Below are positions 9,968 through 16,872 of a DNA stretch of 47,896 nt, piece after piece. The stretch comes from Actinomycetes bacterium (GTDB lineage Bacteria > Actinomycetota > Actinomycetes > Streptosporangiales > Streptosporangiaceae): positions 1-47,896 of the forward strand of contig JAJYTD010000033.1 of NCBI GenBank assembly GCA_021793235.1, read 5' to 3'. Under the pieces are notes generated by a model. It saw only the letters and a program-made list of their open reading frames with translations, searched no databases and was not told the origin of the DNA. The translations under genes and the position numbers were made by a program. Every line of letters starts with the position of its first letter. Positions within the stretch are counted from its first letter, which is position 1.

Positions 9968-11758
9968 GTGGGCCCACTGGAGCACGGCGACCCGGACAGG
10001 ATCGGCCGGTACCGGCTGATCGGTCGGCTGGGTGCCGGAGGCATGGGTCAGGTGTTCTTCGGGCGTTCGGCCGGCGGCCGCGCCGTCGCAGTCAAGCGGA
10101 TCCACCCCCACCTGGCGACCGATGCCTCCTTCCGCGAGCGCTTCGCCCGTGAGGTGACGGCGGCCCGCCAGGTGAGCGGCGCGTTCACCGCACCCGTCAT
10201 CGACGCCGACCCCGATGGCGAGGTGCCGTGGCTGGTCACCTCCTACGTCCCGTCCCTGCCCTTGGACGAGGCGGTGCGCACCTACGGCGCGCTGCCCGAA
10301 CACACGCTGCGCGTGCTGGCCACGGGCCTGGCCGAAGCGCTGACCGAAATCCACCGGGTGGGACTGATCCATCGGGACCTCAAGCCGGGAAACGTCCTGC
10401 TCGCCGAGGACGGCCCGCGCGTCATCGATTTCGGTATCGCCCGGGCCACCGACGGCCCGGCGGCCACCCAGTCGGTCATCGGCACGCCGGGGTTCATGTC
10501 GCCCGAGCAGGTCCAAGGCGAGCACCTGACCCCGAGCAGCGACATGTTCGCCTTCGGCGCCGTCCTGGTCTACGCCGCCGCCGGTGTCGGACCGTTCGGC
10601 GAGGGGGCGATGCACACCATGGTCATGCGCATCCTGCAGCATGAGCCCGACATCTCCGCTATCCCCCCTTCCCTGCAGCGGCTGGCAGCGGCCTGCCTGG
10701 TCAAGGACGCACGCCGCAGGCCGGGGCCGGGCGACCTGCTCGACGCACTGGGAGACGTCCCCATCAGCGACTCCTGGCTGCCCCCCGAAGTCATGCGGGG
10801 TGTCAGAGAGCAGGTCAACAAGGTCAACGCCGCACTCAGCGGGGCACCGGCCACCGGGGCCACCGATCCGAGCGGCGCGACGTCGGTGATGGGGGCGGCC
10901 GCGGCCGGCGCGGTCGGCGGTGCCGCCGCGGGAGCCGCGGCGGGCTCCATGCTCGGCGACCACCAGGCCACGCGGATGGCGACGCAGCAGGGCGGCGCCG
11001 ATTCCACTTCGGTCATGGGCGCCCAGGACGGCCGGACCGCGCAGTACCCGCCGTACCAGCCGCCGCACACGGCGGCCTATGGGACGGCCACCAGCGGGGA
11101 GCAGCCGCCGCCGTACCAGCCGCCGCACACGGCGGCCTACGGGGCGGCCACCAGCGGGGAGCAGGCCCCGCCGACCGCGGCCATGCCCCCGGTCGGCGAA
11201 CAGGAACAGGACGCCTACTCCGACCTGTTCCGCGGGTCGGACTACGACAGGGAACGGCAGCGGCTCGAAGAGCAGCGTCGGCGGCAGGAAGAACAGCTCC
11301 ACCGGCAGCGGCAACGCGATGAGCAGCGCCTCCGTCGGCAGGAGGCCGAGAGCGCCCGCCGCAACCGGGTCCGCGCCGAGCAGCAGGCCGCCCGGCGTGC
11401 GCAGGCGCAGGCGCGCAGGGCCGACCAGCCCGGCCTGTGGAGCTTCGTCAAGCTGCTCCCGCTGCTGATCATCCCGATCATCCAGATCCCGCTGGGGTGG
11501 GGCGCCTCGTTCGCCTGGCAGTGGTTCACCACCGAATCAGGGTTCTGGAACGGCGCCGCGTTCTACTACGAAGGCATCTTCACCAAGAGCGGCTTCTTCC
11601 ACGCACTGTTCCTGGGTTACTTCCTGCTGAACAACGTGGTTGCGCTGGAATACCTGGTCCGGTCGCTGCGCACGGGCTTTGTGACCGGTGTGCTGCTCGC
11701 CGGGGCGGTGGTCGCCGCGACCAACGGCGCGCTCTACTACCACGGCTTCTTCGGCTGA
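9968..11758 (+). CDS. PknB-like serine/threonine protein kinase with C-terminal membrane spans
   Basis: The start is GTG at 9968. Residues 14-280 form a Hanks-type kinase: glycine loop GAGGMG (22-27), ATP lysine K43, catalytic HRDLKPGN (D137), DFG (D154) and APE-like SPEQ. A low-complexity Ala/Gly/Pro linker follows, including two near-identical 20-residue repeats (PPYQPPHTAAYG...). Next comes a strongly charged Arg/Glu/Gln coiled-coil segment, then three hydrophobic spans at the very C-terminus. PknB kinases usually have one span followed by extracellular PASTA domains. Here there is no extracellular sensor domain, only a membrane tail, so the signal is probably sensed in or near the membrane. 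No cognate phosphatase is adjacent. Confidence 0.92.
   Translation: MGPLEHGDPDRIGRYRLIGRLGAGGMGQVFFGRSAGGRAVAVKRIHPHLATDASFRERFAREVTAARQVSGAFTAPVIDADPDGEVPWLVTSYVPSLPLDEAVRTYGALPEHTLRVLATGLAEALTEIHRVGLIHRDLKPGNVLLAEDGPRVIDFGIARATDGPAATQSVIGTPGFMSPEQVQGEHLTPSSDMFAFGAVLVYAAAGVGPFGEGAMHTMVMRILQHEPDISAIPPSLQRLAAACLVKDARRRPGPGDLLDALGDVPISDSWLPPEVMRGVREQVNKVNAALSGAPATGATDPSGATSVMGAAAAGAVGGAAAGAAAGSMLGDHQATRMATQQGGADSTSVMGAQDGRTAQYPPYQPPHTAAYGTATSGEQPPPYQPPHTAAYGAATSGEQAPPTAAMPPVGEQEQDAYSDLFRGSDYDRERQRLEEQRRRQEEQLHRQRQRDEQRLRRQEAESARRNRVRAEQQAARRAQAQARRADQPGLWSFVKLLPLLIIPIIQIPLGWGASFAWQWFTTESGFWNGAAFYYEGIFTKSGFFHALFLGYFLLNNVVALEYLVRSLRTGFVTGVLLAGAVVAATNGALYYHGFFG
11041..11168 (+). repeat. 60-bp tandem repeat inside the kinase gene
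   Basis: Bases 11041-11100 and 11101-11160 are almost identical 60-bp units, and a third begins at 11161. Each encodes 20 residues with the core QPPHTAAYG and SGEQ. The unit keeps frame, so copy number can change without breaking the protein. Confidence 0.95.
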
Positions 11759-11767
11759 CCGGGCGGC

Positions 11768-11805
11768 CAGTGGTCCCCGTCCGCGATCGCGGACGGGGAC
11801 CACTG
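11768..11805. terminator. Bidirectional terminator: 38-bp perfect palindrome
   Basis: Two 19-bp arms are perfectly complementary around the centre 11786/11787 (core GCGATCGC). The palindrome begins 9 nt after the kinase stop and lies about 95 bp beyond the stop of the convergent WYL-regulator gene. As RNA it gives a very stable hairpin with a GAUC loop in either direction. There is no U-tract, as is common in actinomycetes. Confidence 0.85.
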
Positions 11806-11899
11806 CCGCGTTAACGGGTATTTCAGCGGGTCCGCGGAAACCGGGACGCGCCCCGAGCGGCGTCTGCGGGCGGCCGCCGCGCCGGGAGCGGGCCGCGGG

Positions 11900-12910
11900 T
11901 CAGCCGCCTTCGTAGAGGGCGGCGGTGGCGCGGGCGTATGCGGCCAGGGCGCTGCGGAGTTCGGGCGGTTCGAGGACCTCGATGTCGGGACCGTACATGG
12001 CGAACTCGACAACGGCGTGCCGGACCGATTCGACGAGCAGATCGGTCTCGTACCAGCCGTCTTCGCCGGGTTCGGCGCCGTTGGTGCCCGCGGCGGTGAT
12101 GGGGGAGGACAGTGTGCGCAGCATCTCGAGTCCGCGCTCGCTGAGGCGGACCCGGGCGCGCATGGTGTGCCGGCTCTCCTCGAACTTCTGGGACAGCGTG
12201 GTCCATACGGAGGCGAGGTCGAAGTCGCCGGGGCGCTGGAAGGTCTGCCCGGTGTCGGTCAGTTCCTGGACGCGTGACACGCGGAAGGTGCGGACGGCGT
12301 CGTGATTCGGGTGCTCGGCCACCGGCCCGGCCGCGGCGCCCGCGTGCGGGCGCGCGAGGAAATACCAGGAGCCGCCCTTGAGGACGATGCCCAGAGGGTC
12401 GAGTCTGCGCTGGACGAGACGGGAGTCCCACCGCAGGTAGGCGAGGTCGACCGTGTGCTGCTCCCACACCGCTGAGGCCAGTGCGGCCAGGTGCGGTGTC
12501 TCCTCGGGGGTGCGCCACCATCCCGGGGCGTCCAGGTGGAAACGGGCGCGGATCCGTTCGGCGCGGTTGCGCACCCCGTCCGGCAGGGCCGCGAGGAGTT
12601 TCAGGTGGGCGGCCGTCATCTCCGCGCCCAGGCCCAGTTCGGCGGCTGCGCCGGGGATGCCGGTGAGGAACAGGGATTCGGCCTCGCCGCCGGTGAGCCC
12701 GGTCAACCGGGTGCGGTAGCCGCCGAGGAGCCGGTAGCCGCCACCGCTGCCGCGTTCGGCATAGATCGGGATGCCGGCGGCGCTGAGCGCTTCCACGTCG
12801 CGGTAGATGGTGCGTTCGGAGACCTCGAGTTCCTCGGCGAGTCCGGCGGCGGTCATCCGGCCCCGGTTCTGCAGCAGCAGCAGTAGGGAGAGCAGTCGGC
12901 CGGCGCGCAT
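11900..12910 (-). CDS. HTH/WYL-domain transcriptional regulator (YafY/PafC type)
   Basis: A 336-residue regulator. Residues 1-60 contain a DeoR-like winged helix (MTAAGLAEELEVSERTIYRDV) followed by the GIPIYAERGSGGGYRLLGGYRTRLTGL wing/linker typical of WYL proteins. The middle holds the WYL ligand-binding region (DPLGIVLKGGSWYFLARP). The C-terminus is the WCX extension. WYL regulators bind nucleic acid or small ligands and usually control neighbouring or DNA-damage genes. The frame is open 58 codons further upstream, but that sequence is not family-like, so ATG 12910 was chosen. The gene is divergent from the LacI gene at 13136. Confidence 0.9.
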   Translation of the reverse strand: MRAGRLLSLLLLLQNRGRMTAAGLAEELEVSERTIYRDVEALSAAGIPIYAERGSGGGYRLLGGYRTRLTGLTGGEAESLFLTGIPGAAAELGLGAEMTAAHLKLLAALPDGVRNRAERIRARFHLDAPGWWRTPEETPHLAALASAVWEQHTVDLAYLRWDSRLVQRRLDPLGIVLKGGSWYFLARPHAGAAAGPVAEHPNHDAVRTFRVSRVQELTDTGQTFQRPGDFDLASVWTTLSQKFEESRHTMRARVRLSERGLEMLRTLSSPITAAGTNGAEPGEDGWYETDLLVESVRHAVVEFAMYGPDIEVLEPPELRSALAAYARATAALYEGG

Positions 12911-13089
12911 GACACCAGTATGGCCCCCTGGCTTGACACGGCGCGGCGGTCGCGCCCGTGCGTGCAGCCGGGTGTCCGTTCCCGGACCGGCGGTGCGCGT
13001 GTGACATAGGGCGGCGGTCGTCGGAATTCCCGGGCGGTGAACCAGAAATCCCAGGCGGTGCCGTGTGTCGGTTGGTAGGATCACGGCAG

Positions 13090-13101
13090 TGAACCGGTTC
13101 A
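13090..13101. promoter_or_regulatory. Probable LacI-family operator TGAACCGGTTCA
   Basis: A perfect 12-bp palindrome with the central CG expected of LacI/GalR operators, 34 bp before the LacI gene's ATG. Position and symmetry suggest autoregulation by the protein encoded at 13136-14155. I saw no second copy in the window. Confidence 0.65.
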
Positions 13102-13135
13102 GTCGGGGGTCCGGTGCGCGACCAGGGGGCAGGGC

Positions 13136-14155
13136 ATGAAGCGTCCGACCATTGTCGACATCGCCAAGGCCGCAGGCGTCTCCAAGGGCGCGGTGTCCTG
13201 CGCGCTCAATGGGCGTCCCGGTGTCTCCGAGGCCACGCGCGGCCGGATCCTGGAGATCGCCGGGCGGCTGGGCTGGGCGCCGAGTAGTGCGGCCCGGGCG
13301 TTGTCCGACGGCAAGGCGGGCGCTATCGGCCTGGCCGTCGACCGCCCCGCGCTGGTGTTGGGCACCGAGTCGTTCTTCATGCGGCTGGTCGCCGGGATCC
13401 AGGAGGAGCTCGGCGACGGCCCCATCGGTCTCCTGCTGCAGTCGTCAGGTGATCCCGGAATGGAGCAGACCACGCACAAGCGGTGGTACGCCGAACGGCG
13501 TGTCGACGGGGTGCTCCTGACCGACCTGCGCAGAGACGATCCCCGGGTCGAGGAGCTGGCCGACTTGCGGCTGCCCGCGGTGGCCATCGGCGGGCCGTCA
13601 GGGACCGGCGGGCTGCCGTGCGTGTGGTCCGATGACGCCGGTGCGATGCGCCTGGTGGTGGAGTACCTGGCCGGGCTCGGGCACCGCCGGATCGCCCGGG
13701 TCGCGGGGCCGGAGGTGTTCGTGCACACGAAGATGCGCTCCGACGCCTTCGCGCGGACGGCGCGCGAACGGGGGATGGTGCGGGCCGAGGTGGTGCATGC
13801 CGACTACACCGGTGACCGGGGAGCCGCTCTCACCCGTGAGCTGCTGGCGGCGCCAAAGCCGCCGACCGCGCTGGTCTTCGACAACGACCTGATGGCGGTC
13901 GCGGGCGTGGGGGCGGCCCAGGAGCTCGGTATCCGGGTGCCCGAGCAGCTGTCCATTGTGGCCTGGGACGACTCGCCTCTGTGCCAGGCGGTGCGGCCGT
14001 CCCTGACCGCGGTGCGCCGAGATGTGCCCGCCCACGGCAGGCTCGCGGCGTCACTGCTGCTCAAACAGGTGGCCGGCGGTGCGGTCGAGGATATGGAGAC
14101 GCCCTCGGCCACTCTGGTCCCGCGCGCCAGCACGGCGCGTGTTCCGCGCGGCTGA
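13136..14155 (+). CDS. LacI-family transcriptional regulator
   Basis: A 339-residue protein. It has a classic LacI helix-turn-helix at residues 4-30 (IVDIAKAAGVSKGAVSCALNG), a hinge helix (SSAARALSDG) and a periplasmic-binding-like effector domain ending in the usual SIVAWDDSPLCQAVRPSLTAV region. A purine-rich AGGGGGCAGGG precedes ATG 13136. Targets are unknown. It does not look like CelR/CebR, whose operator lies 130 bp after its stop, so it may have served the decayed enzyme locus downstream or genes elsewhere. A palindrome in its own promoter argues for autoregulation. Confidence 0.93.
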   Translation: MKRPTIVDIAKAAGVSKGAVSCALNGRPGVSEATRGRILEIAGRLGWAPSSAARALSDGKAGAIGLAVDRPALVLGTESFFMRLVAGIQEELGDGPIGLLLQSSGDPGMEQTTHKRWYAERRVDGVLLTDLRRDDPRVEELADLRLPAVAIGGPSGTGGLPCVWSDDAGAMRLVVEYLAGLGHRRIARVAGPEVFVHTKMRSDAFARTARERGMVRAEVVHADYTGDRGAALTRELLAAPKPPTALVFDNDLMAVAGVGAAQELGIRVPEQLSIVAWDDSPLCQAVRPSLTAVRRDVPAHGRLAASLLLKQVAGGAVEDMETPSATLVPRASTARVPRG

Positions 14156-14175
14156 AGCGCGCGGAACACGCGCCG
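14133..14175 (+). terminator. Terminator hairpin overlapping the LacI stop codon
   Basis: An 18-bp perfect stem pairs 14133-14150 with 14158-14175 around a 7-nt loop. The gene's TGA (14153-14155) sits in the loop, so the left arm encodes the last residues (ARVPRG). It separates the regulator from the CelR-type promoter that follows. Confidence 0.85.
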
Positions 14176-14192
14176 CCCCAGGGCGTTTGCGA

Positions 14193-14206
14193 GCGGAGCG
14201 CTCTCT
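14193..14206. promoter_or_regulatory. Weak second CebR/CelR-like site
   Basis: GCGGAGCGCTCTCT matches 10 of 14 positions of TGGGAGCGCTCCCA, keeping the AGCGCT core, and lies 93 bp upstream of the perfect site. It could be an auxiliary operator or a decayed copy. Confidence 0.35.
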
Positions 14207-14285
14207 GGGGGAGATTTCCGGAGAGTTTCCACGCGTCTACCTATTGTTGTCTTTTGCCGATCCTGTTAACTTGAACACAGTGATA

Positions 14286-14299
14286 TGGGAGCGCTCCCA
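14286..14299. promoter_or_regulatory. CebR/CelR operator, perfect 14-bp match
   Basis: TGGGAGCGCTCCCA is exactly the operator known for the cellobiose-responsive LacI repressors CelR (Thermobifida fusca) and CebR (Streptomyces). It lies about 425 bp upstream of the mannanase remnant. The intervening sequence holds a ribosome-binding-like AGGAAGGAAAG at 14340-14350 with no start codon after it. The operator is intact although the genes it once controlled are broken. Confidence 0.85.
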
Positions 14300-14723
14300 A
14301 GCAGGGGGTGCCGGTGGCCGAACCCGTACGGCACCACAGGAAGGAAAGAGCCAGCGTCGATTGACATCGCCGTAGCCCGTCCGGGGATCTGACCGATGCC
14401 CGCGGGAACGGGGCGGCGCCAGCGGACAAGCGCGGCTGCCGATCAGTGAGCCGCCCTGTGGCGGTAACCGCGCCGCGTCCCGGCGGATGCCCCCCGCACT
14501 GCCCGCTCCCACCCCTCCAGCGGCCGCCGTCGGCGGCCCGTCGGCGAGACCGCACATCCTTGCCCCCTCTGTTCGATCCGCGGCGCGGACACAGCCGCTC
14601 CACGGCGAACCCTTCGGCTGACCCGCTTCCGGCCGACGTGGGCTGACCCGCTCCCGGCCCACCCCTCCAGGCGCCCGGCATACACATCAACGGCACTACG
14701 ACCACCGATCGGGAACAACGGCC
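14300..14723 (+). other. Gene-free stretch between CelR operator and mannanase remnant
   Basis: 424 bp with no gene I can support. It contains an imperfect direct repeat of GCTGACCCGCTTCCGGCC (about 14619 and 14642) and a repeated CCCACCCCTCCAG (about 14507 and 14659). It looks like degraded leader or coding DNA. Confidence 0.5.
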
Positions 14724-14948
14724 ATGAGCAGAAAACGACGCGTCCTCGCCACCGCGCAGCCCGCGCACGCCGAGACGGGGCTCCGGGTGGACAACGGGCG
14801 GCTGCGGGACGCCAACGGCGGCGGGGTGGAGCACCTGGACATGGTGCGGGACTTCAACGGCGGCGAACCGACCTCGTGGGGTCGGCGGATCTTCAATGGC
14901 GCCAATGGGATCGCGCAGACCTCCGAGGAGGCCTCCGTCCACCGATGA
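14724..14948 (+). pseudogene. GH5 beta-mannanase remnant with internal in-frame deletion
   Basis: The 74-codon frame starts MSRKRRVLAT and jumps straight to AQPAHAETG, the end of a secretion signal without its hydrophobic core. GLRVDNGRLRDANG follows, the opening of the catalytic domain of actinomycete GH5 mannanases. Directly after this the frame continues GGGVEHLDMV...TSWGRRIFNGANGIAQTS, which corresponds to the last part of the same domain. About 250 residues, including both catalytic glutamates, are missing. The join lies in a run of GGC repeats around 14813-14825, suggesting deletion at microhomology. It would have been a secreted mannan-degrading enzyme under CelR/CebR control. Confidence 0.8.
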
Positions 14949-15119
14949 CCCGCACCGGATCGGCGGAGACGCCCCTCTCCGGCCGGTCCCGCCCGCTCCC
15001 GAGGAAGGGAGGTGGTACCCCCGGAACGCTTTATGCCCCTTTCAAGCGCCCGGAGCCGGACGCATCCATATCACCGCGGCCCCGTGCGGCCGGCTCCGGG
15101 CCGCTGCACAGACCTGTGC

Positions 15120-15495
15120 GGCCTTCCCCCACGAGGAACCGGTGTGCGAATAGGACGCCTTCAACGCGGCCCGTACCGACTGGCCTACGACCGACCTGTC
15201 CTCAGGGGCCACCGCCACCTTCCCGCGCAACACCTGAGCCGCCCATCCGGGCACGTTCTCCATTTACAGCACCAAGGACGGATGGGCCCGAGCCAGCCCC
15301 TGGGCTGGGACGGCATCGAGCTCATCGACACCGTCACCGACCCGCCCCTGCGGCAGGGCGGCGAGCAGGGCGCCGAATACCACTGGGACGTCCGGATTTC
15401 CGCGGAAGAGCGGACACCACGTGACCTCCTCCGCGCGGGAGCGCTCGGACAGTCCTGAGGCGTTCCACAACTGCTCCGACGTGGACTTCGGCTGA
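15120..15495 (+). pseudogene. AA10 lytic polysaccharide monooxygenase pseudogene (chitin/cellulose-binding type)
   Basis: Reading across frames recovers the C-terminal half of an AA10 monooxygenase. DAFNAARTDWPTTDLSSG, a TGA, then AAHPGTFSIYSTKDGW lie in one frame (15155-15288). A frameshift near 15290 leads to PSQPLGWDGIELIDTVTDP and YHWDVRISAEE. Another shift near 15408 leads to ERSDSPEAFHNCSDVDFG and the natural stop at 15493-15495. In-frame stops (TAG about 15150, TGA about 15235) and two frameshifts make it non-functional. The N-terminal histidine-brace part is not recognisable. Intact relatives are secreted copper enzymes that cleave crystalline cellulose or chitin. Confidence 0.82.
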
Positions 15496-15597
15496 TGCCT
15501 TCGCCGCCGTAGCGGGTGACGTAGAGCTTGGCGGAGGGGGTGGCTGCGTGTGCCGGGTGAGCGCCTCGGCGATATCGCCGGATCGCCGGCCCATGTT

Positions 15598-15610
15598 CCG
15601 AAAGTTTCGG
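15598..15610. promoter_or_regulatory. Orphan BxlR-like operator CCGAAAGTTTCGG
   Basis: A perfect 13-bp inverted repeat around a central G. It matches 11 of 13 positions of the site in the bxlE promoter (16847-16859). It lies in a convergent intergenic gap between the monooxygenase pseudogene and the LacI gene, where no promoter is needed. It may be left over from a lost gene or act as a distal repressor site. Confidence 0.6.
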
Positions 15611-15634
15611 AGTGTTTGCGACTGGTTCCGCCGA

Positions 15635-15660
15635 CACGGGCCGTGGTGGGGCGGCCCGTG
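15635..15660 (-). terminator. Terminator of the LacI (bxlR-like) gene
   Basis: CACGGGCC (15635-15642) pairs with GGCCCGTG (15653-15660) around a 10-nt loop, 13 bp beyond the stop codon at 15673 on the minus strand. Confidence 0.65.
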
Positions 15661-15672
15661 ATGGGCCGCCGT

Positions 15673-16722
15673 TCAGCGGGAACCGGGGACGGCCGTGCTC
15701 TGCCGCACGACGAGGTTGGTGGCCAGGTCCAGCCGCAGGTTGGCGGGGCGCTCTCCGCGGCTGAGGGCCAGGGCGAGCCGGGTCGCCTCCTCGGCCATCT
15801 CGGTGAGGGGCTGGCGCACCGTGGTCAGCGGCGGGCCGACCCAGCGTGCCACGGGCAGGTCGTCGTAGCCGACGACGCTGAGGTCCTCGGGGATGCGCAC
15901 GCCCAGCTCGCGGGCTGCTTCGTAGAGACCCATCGCCTGAAGGTCGCTGCCGGCGAAGATCGCCGTCGGCGGATCGTCCAGGAGCAGCAGGTCCCGGCCG
16001 TTGTCGCAGCCGCCCTCGACATGGAAGTCGCCCCAGCGGATCAGCTCCGGGTCGACGGGCAGCCCCGCGGCCTCCAGCGCGGAGCGGTAGCCGTCGATGC
16101 GGGCCCGGCTGCACAGGACGTTGCGGGGGCCGCCGATGACGGCGATGCGTCGGTGGCCGAGGTCGATGAGGTGCCGGGTGGCGGCCAGGCCGCCGTTCCA
16201 GTTGGCCGAGCCGATCGAGGGGACGTCGTCGCCCGAGTTGCCGGTGGGGTCGACCACGACGAACGGGATCCCGCGGGCCGTCAGCCGGGTGCGCTGCTCG
16301 GGAGCCAGGTCGGACAGGACGAGGATGGCGGCCAGCGACTGGCGGGCCAGCACGGACTCGACCCAGGCGTTCTCGGGGGTCTGCTCGCCGCCGGACTCGG
16401 CGAGCACGACGTTGAGGCCCTCGGCCCGCGCGACCCGTTCGACACCGCGGATGACCTCGATGGCCCACGCGCTGTTCAGCTCATGGAAGACCAGGTCGAT
16501 GGTCGAGGAGCGGCCTCCGCCCGGGCCGCGGCGGCGCCGGTAGCCGTGGCGGTGGATGAGCTCTTCGATCCGCGACCTGGTTTCGGGCGCGACGTCGGCG
16601 CGGCCGTTCAGAACCTTGGAGACCGTCGGGACGGATACGCCCGCGGCTTTCGCAATTTTCGAGATGGTGATGGGCTCTGAATCACGGCCGGCTTGGGGAA
16701 GCGGTGTCGGATCTGCAGTCAC
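15673..16722 (-). CDS. bxlR: LacI-family repressor of the xylobiose-type operon
   Basis: The helix-turn-helix reads ITISKIAKAAGVSVPTVSKVLNGRADVAP, followed by the hinge and a sugar-binding effector domain (DLGHRRIAVIGGPRN, AIFAGSDLQAMGLYEAA, SVVGYDDLPVARWVGPPLTTV). GTG 16722 was chosen, giving 349 residues: a TAAAAT box on the minus strand lies 8 nt before it, which fits leaderless initiation. An ATG at 16803 would add 27 unlike residues and would overlap the divergent bxlE promoter. The position next to an ABC sugar importer and a GH3 enzyme mirrors bxlR of Streptomyces, which responds to xylobiose. The symbol is by analogy. Confidence 0.8.
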   Translation of the reverse strand: MTADPTPLPQAGRDSEPITISKIAKAAGVSVPTVSKVLNGRADVAPETRSRIEELIHRHGYRRRRGPGGGRSSTIDLVFHELNSAWAIEVIRGVERVARAEGLNVVLAESGGEQTPENAWVESVLARQSLAAILVLSDLAPEQRTRLTARGIPFVVVDPTGNSGDDVPSIGSANWNGGLAATRHLIDLGHRRIAVIGGPRNVLCSRARIDGYRSALEAAGLPVDPELIRWGDFHVEGGCDNGRDLLLLDDPPTAIFAGSDLQAMGLYEAARELGVRIPEDLSVVGYDDLPVARWVGPPLTTVRQPLTEMAEEATRLALALSRGERPANLRLDLATNLVVRQSTAVPGSR

Positions 16723-16872
16723 GACCCACGATTTTACCCGCTTGTTTCGGTCTTCGCGGGAAGGAGGTGGTGAAGGTCTCACCAAGGTATTGACGTTCCT
16801 CATTGCTGGGACGTAAATTCATGCCCCACAGCTTGCGATAACAAGTCCGATAGTTTCGAAAACGGAGTGGCG
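16723..16872. promoter_or_regulatory. Divergent promoter region of the bxl locus with operator
   Basis: On the plus strand TTGACG (16790-16795) and TAAATT (16814-16819) are 18 bp apart and form a plausible vegetative promoter for bxlE. The operator CCGATAGTTTCGA (16847-16859) follows just after the expected start point, as for a blocking repressor. On the minus strand ATTTTA (16731-16736) is a -10 box for a leaderless bxlR transcript. Confidence 0.65.

Noticed and set aside
15438-15449. GGGAGCGCTCGG as another CebR/CelR operator
   Set aside because: It encodes the REERSD-type motif of the monooxygenase pseudogene and its outer bases do not match the consensus.
16723-16803. ATG 16803 as the start of the LacI (bxlR-like) gene
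   Set aside because: It would overlap the divergent bxlE promoter and add 27 residues unlike LacI proteins. The GTG at 16722 fits a leaderless start behind TAAAAT.
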